This document shows, in pieces, positions 44,944 through 53,234 of a stretch of DNA of 64,000 nucleotides. Every line of letters begins with the position of its first letter. Position 1 is the first letter of the stretch. The notes below the pieces were generated by a model. The model worked only from the letters and a program-made list of their open reading frames with translations. It was not told where the DNA came from and did not search any database. Source of the DNA: Paenibacillus sophorae. Its GTDB lineage: Bacteria; Bacillota; Bacilli; Paenibacillales; Paenibacillaceae. A program made the position numbers and the translations under genes. The DNA is taken from positions 1 to 64,000 of the forward strand of contig NZ_CP076607.1 of the NCBI RefSeq assembly GCF_018966525.1. Reading direction: 5' to 3'.

Positions 44944-46407
44944 TTAGGCCCCTTTTATCTGCGCCTTGAGACGATCGATGACACGGCTGCGTCCGATGAG
45001 GGCAATGGTCGCATTAAGGTCGCGCCCGTGCGTCTGTCCGGTTACAGCGACACGGATCGGCATAAACAGCGCTTTGCCCTTGTTCCCCGTCTCCTTCTGC
45101 ACTTCCTTAATTAGTGCCCCGATTGCAGCTGGCGTAAACTCCCCAGCCGCTTCAACCTTCGCCAAAAAGGCCGAAAGCACCGCCGGCACTTGGCTTTCTG
45201 ACAGGATTGACGCCGCTTCCGCATCCAGTTCCAGGTGGGTACGGAAGAAAATTTCCGACAGATCGACAATATCCGAAGCTGCCACCATCTGCTCCTGATA
45301 AAGAGTGACAAGGCTTTCCGCCCACGCGCGCTGCTCATCGCTAAGCTCCGCAGGCAGTCTTCCGGCCTTTTGCAAATGGGGGATAGCCAGATCGGCAATC
45401 CGCTGCGGATCGGCATGCTTGATATAATGATTGTTCAAATGCGCCAGCTTGTTCGTATCGAATACGGCCGGACTCTTGGACAGGCGGTCGGCATTAAAGA
45501 TAGAGATCAGCTCTTCTTTGCTGAAAATCTCTTCCTCCCCTTCCGGCGACCAGCCCAGAAGTGCAATAAAGTTGAACAGCGCTTCCGGCAAGTAGCCCAG
45601 ATCCTCGTACTGCGAGATGAACTGGATAATCGATTCATTGCGCTTGCTGAGTTTCTTATGGTCTTCACCGACAATCAGGGTCATATGTCCGAACAACGGC
45701 GCTTCCCATCCGAGGGCTTCATATATCATAAGCTGGCGGGGAGTGTTGGAGATATGGTCTTCACCGCGCAGCACATGGGTAATCTCCATTAAATGGTCAT
45801 CAACGGCCACAGCGAAGTTATATGTTGGAATTCCGTCTCTTTTTACTATGACAAAATCGCCCATTTCCGTTGTCTGGAAGGAGATTGGACCCTTGACGAT
45901 ATCATTAAAGGAATAGGTCCGGTCTTCCGGAACACGGAACCGGATGCTCGCGACGCGGCCTTCCTGTTCAAAAGCGGCACGCTGCTCATCGGTCAGATTG
46001 CGGTGCTTGCCGGAATAACGGGGCGTCTCTCCCCGGGCTAGCTGCTCCTCGCGCTCCGCTTCAAGTTCTTCTTCCGTGCAATAGCAGCGGTAAGCCAGCC
46101 CACGGTCAATAAGATCCTGCCAGTATACACGGTACAGATCGAGCCGTTCCGTCTGGCGGTATGGACCGTATTCGCCGCCGACATCTATGCTCTCGTCCCA
46201 ATCGATGCCCAGCCATTTCAAATATTTCAGCTGGCTTTCTTCCCCGCCGGCGATATTGCGCTTCACATCCGTATCCTCAATCCGGATAATAAATTTGCCG
46301 CCTTGGTTCCGGGCGTACAAATAATTGAATAAAGCCGTTCTGGCATTGCCGATATGTAAATGTCCCGTAGGGCTTGGCGCATAGCGCACCCGGACTTGAT
46401 CTCCCAT
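44944..46407 (-). CDS. gltX: Glutamate-tRNA ligase
   Basis: A 487-aa class I synthetase. The HIGH-type motif is in APSPTGHLHIGNARTALFNY and the KMSKS-type in HKKLSKRNES. Helical anticodon-binding domains follow to the C-terminus. Firmicutes typically use this enzyme for both Glu-tRNA and misacylated Glu-tRNA(Gln). GGAGGAAATAAA precedes the ATG. It lies between ispDF and cysE, as in B. subtilis. Confidence 0.96.
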   Translation of the reverse strand: MGDQVRVRYAPSPTGHLHIGNARTALFNYLYARNQGGKFIIRIEDTDVKRNIAGGEESQLKYLKWLGIDWDESIDVGGEYGPYRQTERLDLYRVYWQDLIDRGLAYRCYCTEEELEAEREEQLARGETPRYSGKHRNLTDEQRAAFEQEGRVASIRFRVPEDRTYSFNDIVKGPISFQTTEMGDFVIVKRDGIPTYNFAVAVDDHLMEITHVLRGEDHISNTPRQLMIYEALGWEAPLFGHMTLIVGEDHKKLSKRNESIIQFISQYEDLGYLPEALFNFIALLGWSPEGEEEIFSKEELISIFNADRLSKSPAVFDTNKLAHLNNHYIKHADPQRIADLAIPHLQKAGRLPAELSDEQRAWAESLVTLYQEQMVAASDIVDLSEIFFRTHLELDAEAASILSESQVPAVLSAFLAKVEAAGEFTPAAIGALIKEVQKETGNKGKALFMPIRVAVTGQTHGRDLNATIALIGRSRVIDRLKAQIKGA

Positions 46408-46458
46408 TTTATTTCCTCCGCTCTTTCATTTCGTTGATTCGCTCTACTTGCAGTCATC

Positions 46459-47640
46459 TCATGATGATAGCATATTTTGGAGCAGGCAGACAATAGATTG
46501 AGCCGCGATGCCTTCGCCCCGTCCGGTGAAGCCTAGCTGCTCTGTCGTGGTCGCCTTTACATTGACCTGAGACGGCTCCGCCTCCAGCGCCCGGGCGATA
46601 ATCTCCGTCATTTGCGGAATATAGGGCGCCATCTTCGGTTTCTGGGCGATAATGGTGGAATCGATATTTCCCAGCCGGTAGCCGCGCTCCTTGGCCAGCC
46701 CCCAGACATGCTCCAGCAGCTTCAGGCTGTCCGCATCCTTGAAGGTGGGGTCCGTGTCGGGAAAATGCCGGCCGATGTCGCCGAGCCCCAAGGCGCCTAG
46801 AATGGCGTCGCTGATCGCGTGCAGCAGCACATCGGCGTCCGAATGGCCAAGCAGCCCTTTCTCATACGGAATCGTTACTCCTCCTATGATGCACGGCCGT
46901 CCTTCGACCAGCTGATGCACGTCAAATCCTTGTCCTACAGCGATCATGCTTGTCCCTCTCTCTGTGGTTACTGTAAATTCCGCATACTCCAAATCATCGG
47001 GCGTTGTAATTTTAATATTGCTGTAGCTTCCTTCGACTACAGCTACCGGTATCCCGGCCCGCTCGGCCAGGCTGGAATCGTCGGTGCCGACGAACCCTTC
47101 CTGGTCTGCCGCTTCATAGGCCGCGCGAAGCTGTGACAGACGAAAAGTCTGCGGGGTCTGGATCGCCCACAGACTGCGCCGGTCCGGCGTGGAGAGCACT
47201 CTTCCCCGCGCGTCTACCTGCTTGATCGTGTCCTTGACCGGAACGGCAAGGACGGACGCGCCCGTCCGCTCCGCTTCTTCGTAGCAGGCGTCTATATCAG
47301 AAGGACGCACAAACGGCCGGACTCCGTCATGGACCATTACCCATTCCGTACTTAGCCGTTCCAGTCCCCGGTATACAGAATGCTGCCGCTCGGCGCCTCC
47401 GGCTACGATGTCTTTTACTTTGCTCAGCCCGTATTCAACGCACCATTTCCGGCAGCGTTCCATATCCTCCACTCCGGTAACGAGCACAATCTCCGAGATC
47501 CGTTCGTGCTGCTGGAACACTTCCAGCGTATGCACGACGATTGGCCTGCCCTGCAGCAGCAGATACTGTTTGCTTTCTTCCGTTCCCATACGCGTTCCTC
47601 TGCCTGCCGCCACAACGACGACGCCGACACTGTTTGCCAT
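46459..47640 (-). CDS. ispDF: Bifunctional IspD-IspF of the MEP isoprenoid pathway (fusion)
   Basis: A 393-aa protein joining two enzymes that B. subtilis encodes separately (ispD, ispF). Residues ~1-222 are IspD, the CTP:MEP cytidylyltransferase (VVVAAGRGTRMGTEESKQYL; MVHDGVRPFV; PVKDTIK). Residues 232-393 are IspF, the MEcPP synthase (GQGFDVHQL with metal ligands D240 and H242; GHSDADVLLHAISDAILG). The linker is only about ten residues (EFTVTTERGTS). GAGAGGGA lies 7 nt before the in-frame ATG at 46947, the natural ispF start, so a separate IspF could still be made. Start ATG 47640 follows CAGGAG. The middle enzyme IspE is not in the window. Confidence 0.92.
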   Translation of the reverse strand: MANSVGVVVVAAGRGTRMGTEESKQYLLLQGRPIVVHTLEVFQQHERISEIVLVTGVEDMERCRKWCVEYGLSKVKDIVAGGAERQHSVYRGLERLSTEWVMVHDGVRPFVRPSDIDACYEEAERTGASVLAVPVKDTIKQVDARGRVLSTPDRRSLWAIQTPQTFRLSQLRAAYEAADQEGFVGTDDSSLAERAGIPVAVVEGSYSNIKITTPDDLEYAEFTVTTERGTSMIAVGQGFDVHQLVEGRPCIIGGVTIPYEKGLLGHSDADVLLHAISDAILGALGLGDIGRHFPDTDPTFKDADSLKLLEHVWGLAKERGYRLGNIDSTIIAQKPKMAPYIPQMTEIIARALEAEPSQVNVKATTTEQLGFTGRGEGIAAQSIVCLLQNMLSS

Positions 47641-47896
47641 TCTTGTAAGCTCCTGTCCTTGGTTCCGAGTTCCCCGCTCGTGCATCAATAAACTTCGCAG
47701 CAACAACACTCACCTGACGGGTTATTTCACTTATATCCCCATCATAGCGTGTTTGTCCGGCTTTTCCAAGCCTGGCGGCGCTTTGGAAGGCTGCTCTTAA
47801 CGACCGAGACGGGGCAAGCGCAGAAGGAGAATCGAGGTACGGACAAAGCCGCAGGAGAAGGGGGAACGTACGAAGAACAGAGTACTCAGCCTTACG

Positions 47897-47940
47897 AACA
47901 CAAAGAAGGCGTTCAAACGGTTCTCCGTTTAAACGCCCCG
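47897..47940 (-). terminator. Hairpin after the PIN/TRAM gene
   Basis: GGCGTTCAAACGG and CCGTTTAAACGCC (47908-47937) form a long stem with a TTCT loop and one internal mismatch. On the minus strand TTCTTTGTGTTCG follows. It is probably an intrinsic terminator between the PIN/TRAM gene and ispDF. The 47641-47896 remainder of the gap is gene-free. Confidence 0.65.
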
Positions 47941-47943
47941 GCG

Positions 47944-49032
47944 CTATTGCGCTTTTTCCAGAAGCTTCGGCTTCGCAAAAATCATCCGCCCCGCCGACGT
48001 CTGCAGTACGCTGGTCACAAGCACTTCCATCGTGCTGCCGATAAATTCGCGGCCGCCTTCCACGACGATCATGGTACCGTCATCCAGATAGGCGACCCCC
48101 TGTCCGTGCTCCTTGCCATCCTTAATTACCTGGACGATAATCTCCTCGCCCGGCAGCACCACCGGCTTCACCGCGTTCGCCAGGTCATTGATATTCAGCA
48201 CAGAAACGCCTTGCAGCTCGCACACCTTGTTCAAATTGAAATCATTGGTTACGACTTTGCCATGCAGCACCTTCGCCAGCTTCACCAGCTTGCTGTCCAC
48301 CTCGGAGATTTCCTCGAAATCCCCCTCGTATATCAGCACCTTAACGTCCAGCTCTTTTTGTATTTTATTGAGAATGTCCAGACCCCGGCGGCCCCTGTTG
48401 CGCTTGAGCAGATCGGATGAGTCGGCAATATGCTGCAGTTCCTCCAGCACAAATTCAGGGATGACGATCGTTCCCTCGATGAATCCCGTCTTGCAAATAT
48501 CCGCGATCCGTCCGTCAATAATGACGCTGGTATCAAGAATTTTATGTTCCTCCGGCCCGGGGGCTTCCGGCTCCGCAGCTTGTCCGAATCTTCCGGTTGC
48601 CCAGAGCGCCCCCAGCTCCCTCTTCTTTTCAAGACCGATTCGCAGTCCCAAGTACCCCAAGCCAGCCGTAACAGGCACCTGAAGGAGCTCGCCCGCTTTC
48701 CCCAGCCATGTCATGCAAGGATAGAGCAGCAGCGCCAGCAGCAATCCTCCCAGCAGCCCCGCCGTTCCGGCAGCCAATTCATCCATCGGCACCTGAGAGC
48801 AGTACCGCACCGCCTCCCGCAGTCTTGCCTCCGCCCAATCTGCGCATAACGCCACCGCGAACAAAAAAATAATGGCACCCAGAACCGCAAACAAAAGACT
48901 TCCTTCGATCGGCAGGCTGTTTCCCAGCCTGGTCATGCCTTCCGGAAAATCCTGCTCTGCGGCATGATACAGCGAGTAGCCCGAAAAGCCTCCGCATAAT
49001 GCGGCAAATAATAAAATCCATTTTTTCCACAT
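47944..49032 (-). CDS. Membrane-anchored PIN/TRAM-domain protein (YacL-like)
   Basis: A 362-aa protein. The N-terminal ~150 residues contain about four membrane helices (ILLFAALCGGFSGYSLYHAA, LFAVLGAIIFLFAVALCADW, AGLLGGLLLALLLYPCMTWL). Then comes a PIN nuclease-like domain (KILDTSVIIDGRIADICKTG, VTNDFNLNKVCELQGV) and a C-terminal TRAM RNA-binding domain (about 300-355, GEEIIVQVIKDGKEHGQGVA). YacL has this architecture next to disA/ispD in B. subtilis; its substrate is unknown. GGGAGGTGCGTAAACC precedes the start. It is divergent from the small gene at 49246. Confidence 0.9.
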   Translation of the reverse strand: MWKKWILLFAALCGGFSGYSLYHAAEQDFPEGMTRLGNSLPIEGSLLFAVLGAIIFLFAVALCADWAEARLREAVRYCSQVPMDELAAGTAGLLGGLLLALLLYPCMTWLGKAGELLQVPVTAGLGYLGLRIGLEKKRELGALWATGRFGQAAEPEAPGPEEHKILDTSVIIDGRIADICKTGFIEGTIVIPEFVLEELQHIADSSDLLKRNRGRRGLDILNKIQKELDVKVLIYEGDFEEISEVDSKLVKLAKVLHGKVVTNDFNLNKVCELQGVSVLNINDLANAVKPVVLPGEEIIVQVIKDGKEHGQGVAYLDDGTMIVVEGGREFIGSTMEVLVTSVLQTSAGRMIFAKPKLLEKAQ

Positions 49033-49184
49033 GGTTTACGCACCTCCCTTAATCTCACGCCTATCCCCCAGTATGTTCCAATTTCCGGGAAGGTAATCGT
49101 AGGAGGCCCATTTTTTTAAAATATAAGATAGGATAAGCTTCGCGTGGACAAAAGCCGCTTTCTCGATTTATGGCTTAGTACCCG

Positions 49185-49214
49185 TTGAAAAAGAGCTTTT
49201 GCGTATCTTATAAT
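49185..49214 (+). promoter_or_regulatory. Promoter of the small MazG-like gene
   Basis: TTGAAA (49185-49190), an 18-nt spacer and TATAAT (49209-49214) on the plus strand. It overlaps an in-frame ATG at 49213, which is therefore not the start. Confidence 0.7.
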
Positions 49215-49245
49215 GAACTCAATTAAGAAACGGAGGGAATGGCAA

Positions 49246-49641
49246 ATGAGCGCACCGAGTTTACAAGCTTTTCAAGACCAAGTCTCCGAGCTGCTGCTAA
49301 GACACCGCAGTCTTCTTGACGTGCTGTCCAAGAACGGTCAGAGCAGCGCATCAGTCAACCGCGCCGTCGTCAAGGCGATTACGGAATGCGGCTGTATCGA
49401 GCTTCATGCCACCAAGCAGGTGTTTGAATCCGGTGTAAGTCTGGAAAAGGCAAAGGAAAACGCAGGCACTCATGTTCAGGGAGAGTTGTGCGAGAATTGT
49501 CGTGAGGTCATTGGCTCCGAGCTTGGCCGGGAGCTGTTCTACATGTCGGCGCTGTGCAATTTGCTTGGGATCAATATGGACGAGGTCGTCGTGAAGGAAT
49601 CACAAAAGTGCGCAACCCTCGGACTGTTCAATTTGTCGTAA
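49246..49641 (+). CDS. Small MazG-like cysteine-containing protein, function unknown
   Basis: A 131-aa helical protein (SAPSLQAFQDQVSELLLRHR...). The C-terminal part, ELGRELFYMSALCNLLGINM followed by DEVV, strongly resembles the last helices of MazG-type nucleotide pyrophosphohydrolases (consensus ELGDVLWYxxALANxLGxxLDEV). However, the metal-binding Asp of ELGD is Arg here and the expected EExxE is not seen. Cysteine pairs CGC (ITECGCIEL) and CENC could bind metal instead. GGAGGG lies 8 nt before ATG 49246. It is the only plus-strand gene in the 3.3-60 kb block, with its own promoter and terminator. I recognise the protein only as a Bacillales-type conserved sequence and assign no function. 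Confidence 0.75.
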   Translation: MSAPSLQAFQDQVSELLLRHRSLLDVLSKNGQSSASVNRAVVKAITECGCIELHATKQVFESGVSLEKAKENAGTHVQGELCENCREVIGSELGRELFYMSALCNLLGINMDEVVVKESQKCATLGLFNLS

Positions 49642-49698
49642 GGCCGGATCTGCCATCCATTCATCCGTATGGCATGCGATCCTCCGTAACCATAAACA

Positions 49699-49745
49699 AG
49701 AGCCGGTTACCACACCTTTCAAGGCGTGGAACCGGCTCTTTAATT
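49699..49745. terminator. Bidirectional terminator between the MazG-like gene and pssA
   Basis: AAGAGCCGGTT (49699-49709) and AACCGGCTCTT (49730-49740) form a perfect 11-bp stem, with TTTAATT on the plus side and TTGTTTATGG on the minus side. It serves converging transcripts of the small plus-strand gene and pssA. Confidence 0.85.
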
Positions 49746-49760
49746 ATCAGGATTGGAAAC

Positions 49761-50498
49761 TCATCCGTTCTTGGAGTGATAAGCCTCGTCATCCGAACGT
49801 CTTCTGTTGCGGCGACGGCGTCTGGCCGCCAGTCTGTCAACATTCTGCTTCAAACCGTACAAGGCGTAAAGGGCCAGCAGGACAAAGATCATTTTGGAAA
49901 TCTGGTCCGGAAATACAACGGCAACAGCGACAGCAATGATAATGACGACCGGTGCGCCGATGACCGCTTTTTTGGGCAGCCCGACTTTTTTGAAATTCGG
50001 ATACTTCACCGTGCTGACCATCAGGTAGGACAACAGCAGCGCAGCGATAACCATAAAAATCGGAGACACATCTTTATGGAACAGAGACAGCGTCGCCAGT
50101 ACGCCTCCGGCAGCCGGGATAGGCAGGCCGATGAAATACCCGGGAACGCCCGGGTGAACGTTGAAGCGAGCTAAACGCAGCGCGCCGAACATTGGAAAAA
50201 TAGCGGTAACCGACCAAGCCAACGCATTATGCAAATCATGCAGACTTGTCACGTACATTATAAGAGCGGGTGCGACACCAAAGGAAACGACATCCGACAG
50301 CGAGTCCAGCTCTTTACCGAATTCGCTTTCCGCGCCAAGGGCTCGGGCAACGCGGCCGTCCAGGCAATCGGCAAGCATCGCGATAATGACCATAATTGCT
50401 GCCATACCGATTTTACCGTTGAGCGCCATCATGATGCCGAACATTCCGAGCAATAAATTACCTAACGTGAACAAACTCGGAATTGATTTTTGTATCAT
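49761..50498 (-). CDS. pssA: CDP-diacylglycerol-serine O-phosphatidyltransferase
   Basis: A 245-aa membrane enzyme making phosphatidylserine, the precursor of phosphatidylethanolamine. The CDP-alcohol phosphotransferase signature is complete: DGRVARALGAESEFGKELDS followed by LSD (about residues 47-69). About six to seven membrane helices surround it. The tail is highly basic (RRRRRNRRRSDDE). GGGGGTGACGAA precedes the ATG. It follows disA by 65 nt. No psd gene is visible nearby. Confidence 0.94.
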   Translation of the reverse strand: MIQKSIPSLFTLGNLLLGMFGIMMALNGKIGMAAIMVIIAMLADCLDGRVARALGAESEFGKELDSLSDVVSFGVAPALIMYVTSLHDLHNALAWSVTAIFPMFGALRLARFNVHPGVPGYFIGLPIPAAGGVLATLSLFHKDVSPIFMVIAALLLSYLMVSTVKYPNFKKVGLPKKAVIGAPVVIIIAVAVAVVFPDQISKMIFVLLALYALYGLKQNVDRLAARRRRRNRRRSDDEAYHSKNG

Positions 50499-50563
50499 TT
50501 CGTCACCCCCTATATTATTCGGTAAGGTCTTAACGTTTCTAACATTACGTGATTGTATGTTAT

Positions 50564-51637
50564 TTACATTTGCCTGTCAATAAGAACTTGTTTTTGCAGC
50601 CGTTTTAATCCGTCCTGAATTCCCCGAGCCCGCATCTCTCCGATTCCATCCACCTCATCCAGCTCCGCTATGCTCGCCATCATGAGATTGGGCAGTATTT
50701 CAAAACGTTCCACCAGATTACGGATAATGACATTCGGCAGCCGCGGAATTTTGTTAAGCAGCCGGTAGCCGCGGGGTGTGACAGACTCTTCGGAAGCGAC
50801 GGAGGTAGACGAAAAACCGAGCAGCCGGGCGATATGATTGTCATCCATCAGCTCGTCGTCGCTCGCTCGCTTCAGGCCGGCGATAATTTCGCGGATTTTG
50901 TCCTCTTCCTCTTCCCTTGCATAGTCTCTGTACAGAAGCCACGCCTCTTCCTCGGTATTTCCGACCAGTTCTTCCATCTGCATGCTGATCAGGCGTCCTT
51001 CGTTGCCCAGCTCGGTGATATAGCGCTTGATCTCCATCTTGATGCGGAGCACCATCTCCACACGCTGAATGACGCCAACTACTTCAGGCACGGATACGAT
51101 GCCTTCATATTCAGAGGCGGAGAGGTTCGTCAGCGACTGCGTGAGGACGGCCTTATACTTCTCCAAGGTCTGAATCGCTTGGTTGGCTTTTGTCAGAATG
51201 ACACCGATATCCTTAAGCGCATAGCGGATGGAGCCTTGATAGAGCGTGATAATGTTGCGCCGCTGAGAAATGGATACGACCAGCTTACCCGTCTGTTTCG
51301 CAACCCGTTCAGCCGTCCGGTGACGGATTCCGGTCTCGATCGAGGAAATCGAGGGATCGGGAATCAATTGAGTGTTGGCATATAGTATGCGTTTCAGATC
51401 TTCGCTCAGAATAATCGCGCCGTCCATTTTGGCCAGTTCATACAAATAATTGGGCGAAAAATCACAGTTGATGGAAAATCCTCCATCTACCACCTCCATC
51501 ACCTCGGGACTGTAGCCGACGACAATCAGCGCGCCTGTCTTGGCCCGCAGCACATTTTCCAGTCCTTCCCGGAAGGATGTGCCCGGTGCGGCTAGCCTGA
51601 GCAGATCGTTCATATTTTCCAGTTGGTAGTCTTTCAT
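50564..51637 (-). CDS. disA: DNA-integrity scanning diadenylate cyclase DisA
   Basis: A 357-aa protein making c-di-AMP. The DAC domain has the DGA motif (LAKMDGAIILSED) and the RHR motif (ETGIRHRTAERVAKQ). A helical spine and a C-terminal HhH DNA-binding domain follow (NLMMASIAELDEVDGIGEMR). In B. subtilis it scans DNA for lesions and delays sporulation. It starts 11 nt after radA ends; RadA is a known modulator of DisA. Confidence 0.96.
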   Translation of the reverse strand: MKDYQLENMNDLLRLAAPGTSFREGLENVLRAKTGALIVVGYSPEVMEVVDGGFSINCDFSPNYLYELAKMDGAIILSEDLKRILYANTQLIPDPSISSIETGIRHRTAERVAKQTGKLVVSISQRRNIITLYQGSIRYALKDIGVILTKANQAIQTLEKYKAVLTQSLTNLSASEYEGIVSVPEVVGVIQRVEMVLRIKMEIKRYITELGNEGRLISMQMEELVGNTEEEAWLLYRDYAREEEEDKIREIIAGLKRASDDELMDDNHIARLLGFSSTSVASEESVTPRGYRLLNKIPRLPNVIIRNLVERFEILPNLMMASIAELDEVDGIGEMRARGIQDGLKRLQKQVLIDRQM

Positions 51638-51648
51638 TCCTCTGCCCC

Positions 51649-53016
51649 CTAATTTAACGCGACCGCTAATGCGTCTGCTACGGTACTTACCCCGACAATC
51701 TGTATATCCTGCGGATGCTTCCAGCCTTTCAGGCTCTTCTCGGGCATAATGACCCTCCGGAACCCCAGCTTGGCAGCTTCCTTAACGCGCGTCTCCGCAC
51801 GCGAGACGCCTCTGACTTCCCCTGTAAGCCCCACCTCACCGAAGAACACGTCGTACGGTTTGGTCGGGATATCCCGGAAACTCGAAGCAATACTGACCGC
51901 GACTGCCAGATCAATGGCCGGCTCATCCAGCTTAACCCCACCCGCGACATTAAGATAGGCATCCTGATTTTGCAGGAACATGCCCATCCGCTTCTCCAGC
52001 ACAGCGATAATGAGCGCCATCCTTTGGTTATCCAGTCCGGTGGACATCCGCCGCGGCGAGGGGAAATGCGTGGCGGCGACAAGCGCCTGAAGTTCCACCA
52101 GCACCGGGCGCGTGCCTTCCATGCTGGCTACAACTGTGGACCCCGCTACGCCGAGGGGCCGCTCGGAAAGAAACAGCTCAGACGGATTGCCAACCTCGGA
52201 CAGGCCGATTTCGCCCATTTCAAAAATGCCGATTTCATTCGTGGAACCGAAACGGTTCTTGACGGCCCGCAGCAGCCGGTACGTATGATGGCGCTCGCCT
52301 TCGAAATACAGCACGCAGTCCACCATATGCTCAAGCATCCGGGGTCCGGCGATTGCGCCTTCCTTCGTAACATGCCCGACCAGCACGGTCGCGATGCCGC
52401 GAATCTTGGCGATCCGCATAAATCTTGTCGTGCATTCGCGGACCTGCGACACGCTTCCTGGCGCGCTTGTCACTTCCGGCAGAAACACCGTCTGTATGGA
52501 GTCGATTACCAGAAACTGAGGCTGAATCGCCTCAATCGCTTCCTCGATCGCTTCCATATTCGTCTCACAGAGCACATACAGCTCGGATGACAGGGCTCCG
52601 AGCCGGTCCGCCCGCAGTCTGGTCTGACGAACCGATTCTTCTCCCGAAATGTACAGCACGCGCAATCCCTGCGTAGTCAGCGCATGGGAGGTCTGCAGCA
52701 GCAGCGTCGATTTCCCTATGCCTGGGTCGCCTCCCACAAGCACCAGAGAGCCCGGCACAATCCCTCCGCCAAGCACCCGGTTTAGTTCGCCGATACCGGT
52801 CAATATGCGGGGTTCCTGATCGCTTTCTATATTTATGATGGACTGGGGCTTTTCTTTACTATGAAAAACAGGGGTGTTCATCCCCTGAGTTTTGACTACG
52901 CTTTCCGTTTCTTCCACCATGCTATTCCAAGCCTGACATCCTGGGCATTTCCCAAGCCATTTCAGAGACTCGTACCCGCATTCAATGCAGTAAAATTTTG
53001 TTTTTGTCTTAGCCAT
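51649..53016 (-). CDS. radA: DNA repair protein RadA (Sms)
   Basis: A 455-aa DnaB-like helicase for recombination intermediates. The zinc finger is FYCIECGYESLKWLGKCPGC (C10, C13, C26, C29). Walker A is GGDPGIGKST, the RadA signature is VKNRFGSTNEIGIFEMGE, and a C-terminal Lon-protease-like domain is present (VAGGVKLDEPAIDLAVAVSI). GAAGGAGAAATT precedes ATG 53016. It lies between clpC and disA. Confidence 0.96.
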   Translation of the reverse strand: MAKTKTKFYCIECGYESLKWLGKCPGCQAWNSMVEETESVVKTQGMNTPVFHSKEKPQSIINIESDQEPRILTGIGELNRVLGGGIVPGSLVLVGGDPGIGKSTLLLQTSHALTTQGLRVLYISGEESVRQTRLRADRLGALSSELYVLCETNMEAIEEAIEAIQPQFLVIDSIQTVFLPEVTSAPGSVSQVRECTTRFMRIAKIRGIATVLVGHVTKEGAIAGPRMLEHMVDCVLYFEGERHHTYRLLRAVKNRFGSTNEIGIFEMGEIGLSEVGNPSELFLSERPLGVAGSTVVASMEGTRPVLVELQALVAATHFPSPRRMSTGLDNQRMALIIAVLEKRMGMFLQNQDAYLNVAGGVKLDEPAIDLAVAVSIASSFRDIPTKPYDVFFGEVGLTGEVRGVSRAETRVKEAAKLGFRRVIMPEKSLKGWKHPQDIQIVGVSTVADALAVALN

Positions 53017-53155
53017 AATTTCTCCTTCGAACCGTTTAACCATGCCGCCACTTCTTCAAATCGCGGATATTTCCCTGTCAATCAAAGTTTACCATTTAAG
53101 GGCGGTGAACGAAAGAGCATTCGGGAAAAGGGCGCAGCATATATATCCATATATG

Positions 53156-53199
53156 CCAAAAAGGAGAGCCTGCTTCCGAACAAGGAAGCGGCTCTCCTT
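53156..53199 (-). terminator. Terminator of the ctsR-mcsA-mcsB-clpC operon
   Basis: AAGGAGAGCC and GGCTCTCCTT (53161-53199) enclose a second GCTTCC/GGAAGC pairing. On the minus strand TTTTTGG follows. It lies 36 nt after the clpC stop and separates the stress operon from radA. Confidence 0.85.
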
Positions 53200-53234
53200 C
53201 TATGATTACCCATGCCTATTCTTTAGGCTGTATC

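Noticed and set aside
47641..47709. Longer start for IspDF at 47709
   Set aside because: The added residues are not conserved-looking, and AGGAG lies correctly before ATG 47640.
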